Positions 43,827 through 55,790 of a stretch of 64,000 nt of DNA are shown here, piece by piece (position 1 is the first letter of the stretch; every line of letters starts with the position of its first letter). The stretch is from Isoetes taiwanensis. Its lineage: Eukaryota; Streptophyta; Lycopodiopsida; Isoetales; Isoetaceae. The notes below the pieces were generated by a model. The model was not told where the DNA came from. It saw only the letters and a program-made list of their open reading frames with translations, and ran no database searches. The translations under genes were made by a program, and so were the position numbers. The DNA lies in the NCBI GenBank assembly GCA_021234155.1, contig JAJEKV010000033.1:4443454-4507453 (forward strand), written 5' to 3'.

Positions 43827-45025
43827 CATGCCCCTTTTGAACCTTGAAGGTCATGGAGCAACAGATTACATCACTGTTTCAGTGACATCAAAAACGATCT
43901 ATGTGATTCTACCTTTTTCATATACACCCCTAAAACATTTGGTGACATTTCTAATAATGAATGAAAACTTATGAAGTCAATATCAAATGTATCCCTTAGA
44001 TGTTGATAAGCCACGCAATGAAGAAAGACATGTGTCTCATCTTCCACTTCATGTGACTCACACAACATACATTTACGGTCCTCTCTTGGAATCTTTGCCC
44101 ATCGTCCTGTCTCTACTCCAAGTCGGTGTGAGCTAGTTCTGTATCTAGCAATAATCTGTTTAATGCATCTCGGTATCTTCGCTTCCAAGTAGGCTTGGTT
44201 TGTGTATACAACCATCGGATTTACCTCTCCCCTATAATAATCCATCCGAGACCCCTGTTTAGCCCACAATTTATTCACAGCCATCATCTGCACTAAATCT
44301 CTTGTCCCCACAGCCGTGTCTGGCCAATTATCCATTGTGATCCCCCATTTCTCGGCCCAAACCACAACATCTTTATACCAACCGGATTCATAGCTAGCTT
44401 GGATATGCGGGTGCTTGCCAGCACCACATTAGCTGTCAGAGCATGACCAGCATAAGACAGATTGGGAGAGAGAGAAAGGAGCTTCTTCTTGATCCGAGCT
44501 ACTATTGACCTCCACACTTCCTTGTTGGGCAGATTAATTGCCAAAGGAAGGCTTAGCAGAGTTATAGCTTGATTGAAAAGGGCTATTTTTTATTCCTTTA
44601 GTATCCAAGGAGTTCAAGGGGTTTTTCCAAAGAATACTACATTTATTCAGGTTTAGTTGAACCCCTGACACAGAAGCAAAGAGCTCTATCTGCTACTTTG
44701 ATTAGCTTTTTGTAAGAGAAAGGTATCATTTGCATATTGTAAAATAGTGAGCTGCTTGTCTGACCCAGGCATCTGCAGACCTTGAATCAAATTTTGATGT
44801 TGGAGATCTTTTACAACTCTAGTAAACATTTCAGCTACACACAGAAACAAATAAGGGGCCAGAGGGCACCCCTGTCTAACACCTCTTCTTATGGGAAAAA
44901 AACCGATAGGGGAGCCATTGACTATTAGACATGATGATGCCAATTTGTTGAGGGCCATGATCTTGGTTATGAGAGTGGGGTGAATATCTATATGAGTCAA
45001 GGCTTTCTTCAAAAATTCCCAAGAT
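43827..45025 (-). mobile_element. Minus-strand LINE, 3' portion
   Basis: On the minus strand from 45025 the frame carries WEFLKKALTHID, then RRGVRQGCPLAPYLF (RT motif) and QYANDTFLL. In the last, the catalytic YADD has become YAND. After frameshifts come LSYAGHALTANVVLAST (44470-44400) and an intact C-terminal zinc-binding region (44365-43871, CMLCESHEVEDETHVFLHC). A short 3' UTR and the ATT tail follow. The 5' part continues at 51278-52005, beyond an inserted LINE. The Asp-to-Asn change and the shifts show it is dead. Confidence 0.85.
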
Positions 45026-45072
45026 GGCAGTGGCGGACCTAAGGCGGCGACTGCAGGCGCTGGTGTGACCGG

Positions 45073-47383
45073 TTGGATCGATTCGAGCTCCGGAGGCATG
45101 GCAGACAACCGGATTCGGAGGAGCGACCCCTGGAGATGCAATCGGCAGCTCATAGAAGGGTTCCGAAGCTGGCGCGGGCGGCCCAGCAGACTCGTCTGGG
45201 TGGGGTTGGATCTTCCACCCAAAAGCCTAATCCGCCTTCAACGGATCTTCTTATGACAGAAAGGCAGGCTGTAGGGATGGATTTGGCAGCACCGAGACTA
45301 CAGAGCCGAACTATGGGGCTGTTGTTATCATCAGATTCTTCTGCAGGTGAGGTGGTTGGCGTGGGGAGGAGCTCGACAGCTTCAGGGCCACAGGGCCGGC
45401 CGGATGGGCTGGGGTTTAGGTTGCCCACAGATCCGATTGCTCGAGTGCCGGATTTGGTTAATTCATCACTTGAGGGAGGTGTGGGTGGTGGTAGCGGGTC
45501 TCTTGAGGCAGGTAGCGGGCCACTTCAATCTGGTGCCCATCGGGCTGAGGTGTCCACGGTTTTGAGGAGGGAAGAGGTAGGGCAGACAGCCTTAAGACCC
45601 CTGGGTTGTGCGCTGCAGCCAGGGGCTGGACAAGGCTCTACGGAGATCGGAGGCAAGGAGGGGGCGGGCTGCCCTCTTTTAGGTTTGGTGCAACAGCCAG
45701 GATCGGGGCAGGGTCCTATGGAGGTCGATGAGAGGGAGGGGGTGACTCATTTCCCCGCAGATCAGGGAGCATCCTCGGCACCCAATCTGCAGGTTGATGT
45801 TCAGGCTGGGAGTCCTTGTGCAGTGGGTGCACAGGCTGTGGGGGAAGCAGAATTTGAGGTCCCGAGCAGCATGCCGCCACTTGAGACAGCAACTCCGCTG
45901 GCCAGTCCAAATTCGCCGGTCTCGACATTGCCGGAGGATCCCTTTGCAGTGGCAGATCCAGTGTGCAGTTTGCCCCAGGGCAATGGGTGTGGTGGTGTGC
46001 CACAGCATCCGCATAAGCCGTCGGGACGGGACAGCCCAAGTCTGGGGAGGCGTGCGGCTGAGGGGCATGGAGTCAGTGCGGCGGGACCTGCATGGCGGAC
46101 GAACGACACGGTGAGTCGGCTTTCACGCCCACGGTTCTCAGAATGGATCCGGCACACCGTGGCGCCGGCCGACACTTATCGGATGGAGGAGGCTTTGGCT
46201 TTCTTGAATCAGCACAACAGGAGGGAGTTGCAGGTGGACCCCATTGGCCCTCCGGCGGCCATAGTCGAGTTAGATCATCAGCAGCATCTCAAGTCTATCT
46301 CTAACCTAGTCTCGTGCGCGGCGTTGGTGTACTGTACTGGGGTGCTGGACACCAGGAGAGTTGGCGGGTGGCTGCAAGCTCACTTCAAGCGGTTGGGGAT
46401 CTCGCCGTTTCAGTCTGTGAAGTTCCTGAGGAACAATTTTTTTCTCATGTTCAATGCGCCCCTGGTAGTGGAGAGGGTAGTGGCGAGAGGGGTTGACCTC
46501 ATGTGGGGGAACTACCTGATTTACCAGCATTACACCCCTGGGGTGAGTGCTCGGTCATTGTCGGCTCTGAAGATCCCGTGTTGGTTTCATGTGATGGATC
46601 TCCCAGCGAATATGTTGTTGCCAGAGTTCATGATTGCGATGGCTAATGGGCTCGACGGCCATATTGCGCACTCCATAGTTCGAGAGCCAAAGATCTGTGT
46701 GGCTTTACCCGCGGATAGTCCACTGCCTCCTTCGGTGACTGTTAGGAGCGGAGACTGGTACTTTCGGTTTCCCCTTAGACTGTTAAATGGGGCAGAGATC
46801 CACATAATGTTTCCCGCTCTCTAGGTCTTTGCAGGCTCGCTTCCAGAGTTCAGGCCTGTGTCAGTATCAGGGGCCTCAAGGGAGGCAAGGAGGGAGGCTC
46901 CGCAGGGTGGGGACCAGGTTCGGTCGCAAACTCAGCTGGTGGAGGAGGCTCTTCCATCCAGGATCCAGCCGATCCCAGCGCCGGATAGGTCACTTCGGTC
47001 TATCTCGGATAATGAGCCGGTGGTCGCCGGTGGGCGTGGATCGGTATCTTCACGCATTTGGTGGCCCGAGTTGCTTCACATCCAAATTCGCCGAACGGGC
47101 AGAGCAGCGGCAACCCCGATAGATGGGCTCGGGATTGGTGGAGGAGCGGTTGGTGCAGCTGTCGGATTCTGATGCTGTATCCACCCAAGCCTCCTCGGAG
47201 GGGATGGAACTGGATAAGGTGGCTCTGCACTCGTGGGGCGATCGAGGTGGATTTGATCTTGAGGTTGCACTCACAGATAACCCGCTCGCCCTTGTTCCAT
47301 ACGACTCAGATCAGGGGCCGGCTTCACCGGCAAGACGAGGGCGGAAGAAGAAGCATCGTAAGAATCCTTCTTCTCAGTCGTAG
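45073..47383 (+). pseudogene. LINE ORF1 (gag-like, DUF4283-type)
   Basis: A Gly/Pro/Ser-rich N-terminus of about 350 residues precedes a folded domain (46200-46820) resembling the DUF4283 RNA-binding fold of plant LINE ORF1. It includes GGWLQAHFKRLGISP, NNFFLMFNAP and IPCWFHVMDLP. A TAG at 46822 interrupts the frame, which then continues to about 47120. After a one-base shift it resumes (SQSD-type acidic and RRGRKKKHRK basic tail) to 47383. I see no zinc knuckle. It would coat the LINE RNA in the ribonucleoprotein. ORF2 starts two bases later. Confidence 0.75.
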
Positions 47384-47385
47384 TT

Positions 47386-50300
47386 ATGGATAAAAAGATC
47401 GTGAACTGGAATGTTCGTGGGGTGCGCTCGTCACCTGCGAAGAGAACGAGAGTGGCGTTGGCTGTTCGGAAGTTGGATCCAGATATTTTGTGTCTTCAGG
47501 AGCATAAGTGTCACAGGGAGACTCTCGGGCACTTTTGGATATGTTTGGGCCGCAATACGCTGCTGCGGTTTCCATCTCTTGGGCCTCTAAGGGTGGGACT
47601 GCCATTGCGTGGAAGATGCATGTGCCGGTGACTTTTACCATGGCTGATCATTGGGGCAGGTGGGTCATCATCAAGTGGCGCGAGGGTCCGCGCGAGTGGG
47701 GTATTGTGAATGTCTATGCCCACAACAGTGCGCGGCAGAGAGGGGCGTTGTGGGCGTCATTAAGACATAAGGTCGCATCTTTGGGGGCGGATGTGGCTTG
47801 GCTGCTGTTGGGCGACTTCAACATGGTCGAGTTCGTTCATGATAGGTGTGGCAGAGGAGCGGAAGTGGTGCAGGGTTTTGAGCGGCTGCAGTGGGTAATG
47901 CTGCGGGACTCCTTGCATCTGGCAGAGGCGGCGGGCGACTCTTCATTTACGTGGTGTAAACAGTGGACGGGGGTCGGTCGGGCATACGCTCGACACGATA
48001 GATGCTATGCTAATACCCTAGCAGCGGACCAGGCGCCTCAGCTTAGGCGGACGAACATTTTGTCTACCGCGGTCTCTGACCATTTTCCTCAGTTAATCTC
48101 CCAGGGAGCGACTGCAGCCAGACCGAGCCGCACTGTGTTCAAGTTAAATACCGCCTACCTGAAGGATGCTGATTTCTCGTGGGGATGCCAACAGATTTGG
48201 TTTCGCACCTTTCGGGATAAGTTCGGGATGGCGGGAATGGTGCAGGCCTTAGCGAGATCAAGGCATTTGCCAAGTCGTGGGGCAGTCGGAGAGCACGGCA
48301 AGAGAGGGAGGTGTTAGAGGCGTTGTATCGCGAATTGGAAGACCTTAGGTCTCGGCCGGCCCGACGGGGTCTTGGGGAGAATGAGATTTTTATACCACAT
48401 TGCGCCAGATGAATCCGGGGGCTGCTCGAGCAAAGGGTGAAAGCGGGGATCACCTGGTTGCGGGAAGGGGACACTAATTCTCGTATGTTCTTCAGGGCTG
48501 CGCGACAGAAGAAGTATGCGGCCTCTATGTCATCGCTGGCATTGGCTGATGGTCGTACCCTGAATTCGCCGGTGGACATCAAGCAGACAACTTTTCAGCA
48601 CTTCTCTCAGTTCTTCCAGGAAAAGAGATATCCCTACACAGACGTGATGGAGGAGATTGTTCTCAGTAAAGTGTCATGCAAGGTGTCAGCAGAGAGGAGG
48701 CAGATGTTGCAGCGCCCACTCACAAAGCAGGAGCTTGAGGAGGCTTGTCGTGCCTTGGTCCCTCACAAGTGCCCTGGTCTGAATGGCATTCCGGTCGAGT
48801 TCTTCCAAGAGTATTGGGATTGGGTAGGGGACTCGGTGCTGCAGACCTATCAAGATCTGCTTCAGGCAGAAGCATTGGACGCTTAACACGGGCTGCATCT
48901 CGTTGATACTAAAGGTGAAGGAGCCCGCTGTCATTTCTGATTGGCACCCCATCACCCTTCTGTCGGCAGTGTACAAAATTATTGCGAAGGCACTTTCGCT
49001 TAGACTGCAAGTTGTCTTGAAAGAGACTATTAGTCCCATGCAGTCAGGCTTCATTCCCGGAAGGCAGATTCTCAGCAATGTGGCAGCGGCATTCGAGGGC
49101 ATTCACTGGGCACGCAGAACAGGTCAGCCGATTGTGTATTTGAAGCTGGATTTCGCAAAGGCCTATGATAGTGTTCGGTGGACGTTCTTGAAAAGGATGA
49201 TGTTAGCCTTTGGGTGTGGGGAGACCTTTACGGCAGTGGCTATGAAGCTCTTAGTGTCTGCCAGAACCACCCTTCTGTGTCATGGCGAGTCATCTCGATA
49301 TTTAGGGTGGGGCGTGGAGTTCGCCAGGGGTGCCCTTTGGCGCCCTTCCTCTTCACCATTGTAGCAGAGGCCCCCTCGCAGTTGTTGACTTCCGCAGTGG
49401 AGGCGGGTGTGGTGGAGGGGCTGAGGATGGCAGACGGATCGCAGCAGATTGGCAGTCAGTACGCTGATGATTCATTCCTCTTCCTGTAGGCTGATGAGGG
49501 GAATCTGTTAAACATGAAGGAGTTGCTGGATACATTTTCCCTTGCTTCTAGCTGCCTCATGAATTGGACGAAGTGCTCGGCATTATGGCCGGCAGCTGAT
49601 CCCATGCCTGTGGTCGTGTCTCAATTCCCATGGCGAACGCAGCCGCAGGGCACGTGCTCTAGGCTTTTGGGTATTCCGTTCGGCATCGACATTTCAGCGT
49701 CAGCGGTGTGGGAGGACATTTTGGTGGGACTGCGGCGGCACCTCAATTGGTGGAAAGGGGGGAAGCTGTCCATGGCTGGCAGGGTCACTGTGGCGAAGTC
49801 CGTCCTATGTTCGAGTCATATTTATATGGCTTCTATCATCCTGGCGCCAGAGAGCAAGGTGCAGGAGATCTCCTCTATGGTTCGTAACTTCGTATGGGGA
49901 GGCAATGAGGAAGGGGCGGTCGTGAAGGTGGCCTGGTGGAAGTGCGTGTGCCCCAAGGCTGCGGGTGGACTCGGCTTCTTCGACCTCTCGCTGCATGGCA
50001 AGGTCCTCTTGTCCAAGTTTGTCTTTGCCATTCTTGAGAATGTGCTCGACTCCCCGGGCATGGTCTTGCTTCACCAGTCGCTGTCCCACTCAATAGTTTT
50101 TCACAAGCCGTCTGTGTCCGCGTGGCTCCCTTGGGCGTTGTTCGTGGATATCAGGTCGTATGCTCATGCCTCTTCGTTTCTGAAGGGGCTCTTGCGAGCC
50201 TGGGAGCAGATCCGTCCGCTGTTTTCAATTGACGCCACCAGGTGCATTCAGTTGGAGGCATTGCCTTGGTGGATCCCGCTTGGACCACGTGCACCTGTGG

Positions 50301-51151
50301 TTCTGGCAGCCTCCGTCGATCCCCGAGTTCAGCGCAGATGGACGCAGTGTGGGGTATTCACGGTGGCGGACTGGTATATGGACGGGCAGCTGGCATCTTG
50401 GCAACTTTTTCGCCACAGATTTTGGCTTCAAGAACGGGATTGTGCTATCTGGGTGCGGGTGGCTAATGCTCTGCCGCTGCACCCTCCGCAGGTATCAGGA
50501 CGTGTGTGGAAGTGTCATCCGAAAGTAGATCCCTCAAATTTCGTGAAATCTTGTTATGGGCTTTTGGCAATTCAAGATGAGCTGCCTCCTTCGGATGGGT
50601 GGAGTCTTCAGGTGCCTGGGGATGATTGGGCCTATATCTGGAGATGGATATGGAACCCAATCTCGCCTCCCAAGATTCGGGTATTGCTGTGGCAGATTGT
50701 GCACCGTTCTTTGAGGGTGAACACGTGGGTCCACAGGATCAACCCGCGGATCAGCGACTTGTGTCCTTTGTGTGGTGCATGTGTGGAGACCCTGGAACAC
50801 TGCATGTTTCTCTGTTCAGATATCCAGCCGGCATGGCAGTGGGTCCAGCGCCTTTTTCATACCTCGCTCCGTAGTCAAGAGGTTCTTTTGGGGCTGTACT
50901 CTAACTGGTGGGCCCAGCTTCAGAGTCTGGCCTTTCATTTATGTAAAGCCTGGTTGTTGTGGCTCATTTGGAAGCGACGACGCATGAAGGTGTTCAGGAA
51001 TGCAGAGATGCAGCCTGAGGCTTTGGTCCCGCAGTTGAGGTATAAACTGTATCTGTCTTACTTGGCGTCCCCTCGGAAAGAGCAGTTCAAGGCAGCTGTT
51101 TGGGAAAGAACCCTCCACATTGTAGACACTCTGGGCAGATTTGTGGCTTGA
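47386..51151 (+). pseudogene. LINE ORF2: endonuclease and reverse transcriptase
   Basis: The APE-type endonuclease begins VNWNVRGVRSS with LQEHK, then after a shift at about 47510 shows VNVYAHN, LLGDFNMV and SDHFP (to 48090), keeping the catalytic Asn, Glu, Asp and His positions. RT motifs follow: CPGLNGIPVEFF (48770), SGFIPGRQILSN (49045), LDFAKAYDSVRW (49147), GVRQGCPLAPFLF (49310) and QYADDSFLFL (49456). A TAG at 49487 breaks the frame. The remainder to 51151 is open and ends in a CPLCGACVETLEHCMFLC zinc-binding motif. There are at least four frameshifts (near 47510, 48330, 48890, 49290) and one stop. Target-primed reverse transcription is the expected mechanism. Confidence 0.88.
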
Positions 51152-51277
51152 GTCGTAGATAGGTATACATGTTAGGTGGGTGCTCGCTCTGGTGTGGGCA
51201 GGAGCACCCTAATATCGCTCGTCTTGTATTTATTCTAGATTAATATTAGTTAATGTGATCTTTCAAAAAAAATTTTT

Positions 51278-52005
51278 TTCCCAAGATATGGTATCATAAG
51301 CACGTTTGAAGTCCAGCTTCAGCAGCATACATCCCTATTTGGAGAGCCTATTCCAATGAATGGCCTCATTAGCTGCTATATAACTGTCCAGGATATATCT
51401 ACCTGAGAGAAATCCAGACTGACAATTGCTAATGTTATGGTGAAGGTGCATAAGGATCATAAGAGAAAGGATTTTGGCCAGGATCTTATATGTGGTATTT
51501 GTCAATAAGATTGGGCCCGGTCATTCAAATTATTTGGGTGTTGGACTTTAAAGATCAGAGCAATGAAGCTAGAAGTAAATGAAGGATACAGAGATGCAGC
51601 TTCCCAAGCTCCTTTAATAAAGTTCATAAAATCGTCTTTTATCACCACCCAGAAAGTAAGAAAGAATTCAGGTGGGAATCTATCAGGACCTGGGCTTTTA
51701 CCCTTGTCCATGTTCTTGAGAACATGAAGGACCTCCTTCTTATTTGGATATTCAGCACATCTATCTTCCATGGGTTGTAGCAGGGATGTCTTGGAAAAAG
51801 CTGTCCATTATATGTTCATGACTTTGAGAGTACTCCTTAGCTTTAAACAGGTTGGTATACTGCTCCAGGAACTCCTGTTTAATTCCCTGCTCATCCTCAA
51901 TACTGAGGCCGTTTACATCCTTGATGGAGGTGATAGTATTGTTGACAAGTCTGTTTTTGGCTACTCTTTCGAGCTGCCCTGGTCCATCTTATTGTATTGA
52001 AAATG
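51278..52005 (-). mobile_element. Minus-strand LINE, 5' portion of the interrupted copy
   Basis: On the minus strand the frame carries a linker (LVNNTITSIKDVNGLSIEDE), then after shifts KSPGPDRFPPEFFLTFW (51690), SGFLSGRYILDSY (51400) and KLDFKRAYDTISWE (51325). It ends exactly at the target duplication and continues at 45025. Nothing recognisable as LINE lies beyond about 52005, so the copy is 5'-truncated before its endonuclease. Confidence 0.85.
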
Positions 52006-52029
52006 TTTAGCTTAAGGTTTATTAGATTT

Positions 52030-52600
52030 ATTGCGCACCATAAGGTACGGATGGGTCCGTACAAACTCTTCTAATTTTCCATGGAAACCCTACATTCGAT
52101 TTGGGTCAAAATCCCGTGGAAGCTTTTCCCATTTCCCGTGGAAACCCTTCCAATTTTCCAAGGAAACCCTTCTTATTTTTCAATTCCATGGAAACCCTTC
52201 CTATTTTTCAGGAAAACCCTTTCGGGTTTCATTTAAACCAGGAAAGGTTTCCACCCTTCCTATTTTCTGGGGAAACCCCTCCTAATTTCATATTTTGAAA
52301 AATAGGAATGGTTTCCACAGAAAATAGGAAGGGTTTCCCATTTTGAAAACATGAAGAGTTTCCATAGAAAGTAGGAATGGTTTCTACGACATTATTTTAT
52401 TTTAGAATATTCACGCGCGTCAACCTTTATGGACCACACTTACCAAGATGGGTGCCTTCTATTACTGCGGATGCCTTTTATTAAGGCGACACGTCCATCA
52501 ATGCACGTCACCCTAGAATTTTGAATTTATATGAAACCCTTCCTATTTTCCACACATACGAAGGAAAATAGGGAGGGTTTCCACATACGGTGAAAATTTT
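52030..52600. repeat. Hairpin-rich GGAAACCCTTCC repeat region
   Basis: Roughly ten TTTTCC-ATGGAAACCCTTCC-type units occur on the plus strand at 52070-52290, and the complementary GGAAGGGTTTCC words follow at 52290-52400 and 52560-52590. The two halves could fold into a long imperfect hairpin. Similar words occur at 8985-9055. No coding content. Confidence 0.75.
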
Positions 52601-53530
52601 CACGAGCTACGCTCTACATCTTTAAATCATTTTCTCTCTTGTGCTTCTATATCTTTAAATCATTTTCTCTTTTGTGCTTCCACTCCACGTTTGCATTCAC
52701 CCAACGGATCGGGAGGTTCCATATTCATCTCTATATGATTCATTACGAAGCATTTATTCAGTTGTTGGATGTTAAAGTCTAACCTTACAGGTTTGGAACA
52801 AAAAAAATGTTTGTGGCAACAAATCAACATCAAGGAATAACCGAAACAAAACAAACTACTCCATTGTACCAATCCATGGCATTGGAGGAATCAATCATGC
52901 CTTGCACTTGATTTTTAGTGGAATATGCAAGGCATGGCTTGGACTGCTAGTTTATATTACATGATGGCATTTTAGTAGTATAAAGTATGTTTTTTCACCC
53001 ATGACTTCAGCATTGCCTATAGATTCTTAAATTTGAGTTAATGCACTTAAATTTGAGCTAATGACTGTGAGATCCTACAGGGAATGTTTTGCTTTGTAGA
53101 AATATATTTGCTGGGAGATTTTTCCAATTTCAACGAGTTGTCCTCAAAAATTTTCGGGCACTCATTGAAAATTAAAAATAAGGACTTCTTGAGCTTATAC
53201 AACCAGGAAGGAAGGAAGAAATTTTTAACGTCCGCGGAACCCAATCGGGTAAGGTGGCGCAGTGCACGTCCCAGCCATCTTGGCTATGGCCATATGGCTT
53301 GAACGTAGCAGAACCCATAAGGAAAAATCCCCCCCCAAAAGGAGTGGAACATTTATCATAAGTTTAAAATTGAAGATAAATTATATGGATGAAAAAATGC
53401 CATCAAAGGTTAAGAAGAACGGTCCAGATTTAGCGAATATAAACGGCCCGGATGGTGATCCGGGTACTTTGCTCCTATTGGTCTGCTACTTTCCCGCTTT
53501 CCTACTCTATGCGTCCCAATCAGAGAACGG
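52601..53530. other. Unassigned stretch
   Basis: It contains a short tandem duplication of ATCTTTAAATCATTTTCTCT (52617 and 52650). No gene recognised. Confidence 0.3.
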
Positions 53531-53534
53531 GGAG

Positions 53535-53725
53535 AGCTGCCCGCCTTGCTTCACCGCTATGGCGTCCCCCCTGTTTCACGGCCTTCCTATAGCCGATGCC
53601 GCCCTGCTTCACGGCTATGGCCGCCCTGCTTCACGGTCTTCCTACAGCTGATGCCGCCCTGCTTCACGGCTATGGCGCTTCCCTGCTTCACAGCCTCCCT
53701 ACAGGTGATGCCGCCCTGCTTCGGA
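53535..53725 (+). repeat. GC-rich tandem repeat (CTGCTTCACGGCTATGG units)
   Basis: Seven or so CCTGCTTCACxGC-type words, arranged as alternating 24- and 30-base sub-units, with CCTACAG..GATGCCGCC spacers. Three overlapping ORFs cross it only because the period is near a multiple of three. Confidence 0.85.
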
Positions 53726-53979
53726 TTCGGATCATCAAAGAAATCAACTTTTCTCAGTTGATCAGGAGAGCTATCCAAGGCGCTCAGCTTAGTGCCCTGC
53801 TTGCTGAAAATTTTAAATTGCTGGGAGAGGCCAGTATAGCAGATCTTATTCCTCGACTATGGTGGCTAGATCTGCACGGATTTAAGAAAAGGTTGGGGTC
53901 AGTGTGGCTGGTCTCTATTTGGTGGCCGATTCCTACTTCCCAGCATAGCTTAATAGACCTGCGTCCTTTCTGTACCTAA
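53725..53979 (+). pseudogene. Possible cytochrome P450 fragment
   Basis: A segment reading INFSQLIRRAIQ, then SIADLIPRLWWLDLHGFKKR, resembles the region before the I-helix in plant CYP proteins, where IADFIP..WLDLQG-type sequences occur. No heme-binding Cys motif or other P450 region is near, so it is at best a short exon fragment fused to the tandem repeat. Confidence is limited because the match rests on one short block. Confidence 0.35.
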
Positions 53980-55590
53980 GGCTGGAAGAGGAGCGGCCGA
54001 TCAGCTCAGATGAAGGCTGTCCCATTCAATATCATCGGCATCATTTGTACATGCCAGAATCTAGCAGTTCCCCCAGCTACCATGTTGTTCCCTGCAAATC
54101 AGGAACTTGTGTTCCGGATTAGATGCGACAGCCTTTGAGACTTGTCCAAATCAGGTAAGTCCAGTCTGTTTGTTTTTCATTGCTTAGCTTTTTCTAAAAT
54201 CCTTTTTCTAAATTGTTTGTTTTGATCCAGACACAGATGTCTTCAATAGGGCAGGATTACTTCCAAGAAAAGGGGTTTCTTTCAAACTTGTGGCAGATGG
54301 CAAAACAGAGTCTGCTCTAGGTGTTGGAGCTAAAATAAACACACTATTGCTGAAGGCAACACTGGCAGAAGCAAATTATTTTTGCTAAAAGACAAATCCT
54401 CGCAGACATTTGTATGCTTTAGACATTTTTATGTTTTAGGATGTTACAGTGCAGTCAACTATGCTAGTACCGAGTCAATACCGGTTATATGAGTAACAAT
54501 GTTTTCAAATTACCTGTTATATGAGTAACAGTGTTTTCAAATTATATTAATCATCTCATGTTTTGATCCTTCACCGTTAATTTAATTATTCTGAACCTTT
54601 AACCATTAATCTCAATGTAATGTTAAAATTTAGATTGCAATCTAATAATATTTGTCTTAATTTTTGGGTTTGATTCTTAAAGCCTTTCTTAAAAGGCTGT
54701 ATTCATTTGTATTCATTTTGTTTGTGTTTGTATTCAAATGTTGCGGTGCTTTATATTTTGCAGATTGAAATTATCACTAGGCATAGCTGTGCTTTTTTTT
54801 TTTTTTTAAGAATTGGTGCCATGTGTCAAGGTTTGATTAGTTAAAAAGATATCCATGTATAAAGAATGAGTGCCACGTGTCAAAGTTTGATTGCTTAAAA
54901 AGATGTCCACGTGGAACCAAACATGTTGTTTTTGTAAACTTAAAAAAAGTCCACGGATATTTTATTTTAATTTTCTTGCAAAAACAACACTTGGAAACAA
55001 CTAATTTAAAAAATAACGTGTCTACTTTTTAATAGCTACATATAATATTGAGGAAAACAATGTTTAAAAATCGCAATTATTTTTAGATGCTACATGTGGA
55101 TTTCTTTAAAAACTATGTATCTTTCTCTAAGAAAACAATGACAACTTTTAAAAACTACAAGTAGAGGAAAAAAACAAAACGTATAGAAAAAGAAAAAAAG
55201 ATCTGTCTTTTTTACTTCTTCATGTGTAGTAATACGTAAATCTATGCATGTACTTTTCAAATAAACAACGCATGACTTCTCAAAAAAACAACAGTGACAA
55301 AAAAAAGAACCACACGTAGAAAAAACTGATAAAAACAACAGTGAAAAAAAAGGAGACGTTGACAAAAAATCACAAAAACTATGTCAATTTTTCCTACGCG
55401 TGGATTTTTCTGCCAAAAGACCACCGTGGAAAATTTTTGCCAAAAAACCACTGTCTCTTTGTGCAAATCCAGATAAACGGGCCACGTGGACTTTTGGGGC
55501 CATTTTGGTGTTGTTTTTGGCATAAAACAACACTTCCGTACAACTAAAAAACAACTGTGGACCAAAAATTGGGGTCAGTGTGTATAGTAG
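53980..55590. other. AT-rich stretch without genes
   Basis: 54830-54940 contains two copies of TGCCA(T/C)GTGTCAA(A/G)GTTTGATT. Bases 55080-55560 are A-rich with repeated AAAACAACAxTG words. The end near 55555 matches the MITE-like end at 20390. Confidence 0.35.
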
Positions 55591-55790
55591 AATGACCTCA
55601 TGTCCTCATATAGCGAAAAACTTAAATGGACCGATAACCGACTCTTGAAGAGTGAGCAATTGTCTTTGCTGGACCGATAACCGACTCTAGAATGACCTCA
55701 TATAGCGAAAAACTTAAATGGACCGATAACTGACTCTTGAAGAGTGAGCAATTGTCTTTGCTGGAGCAATGCTGATATCGTCCAAACAAT
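55591..55790 (+). repeat. About 100-bp tandem duplication
   Basis: AATGACCTCA...TATAGCGAAAAACTTAAATGG...GAGTGAGCAATTGTCTTTGC occurs twice, at 55591 and 55691. The first copy has an extra 8 bases. Confidence 0.9.

Larger units (their letters stand above)
45016..51287 (+). mobile_element. Nearly full-length LINE inserted in another LINE
   Basis: TTCCCAAGAT flanks the element at 45016-45025 and 51278-51287, so the insertion is about 45026-51277 including a short A-tail. The 5' end GGCAGTGGCGG leads directly into ORF1, and ORF2 ends at 51151 before a 120-bp 3' UTR. The element is clearly more GC-rich than its surroundings, and most frames are open, with only a handful of lesions. It is a young insertion relative to the LINE it interrupts. 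Confidence 0.92.

Noticed and set aside
45150-47270. Antisense ORFs across LINE ORF1
   Set aside because: High GC content keeps the opposite frames open. None has a recognisable domain, while the sense frame has the LINE ORF1 domain.
53545-53778. Gly-Tyr/Cys-Phe repeat proteins
   Set aside because: All frames are open because the tandem unit is close to a multiple of three. No independent gene evidence.
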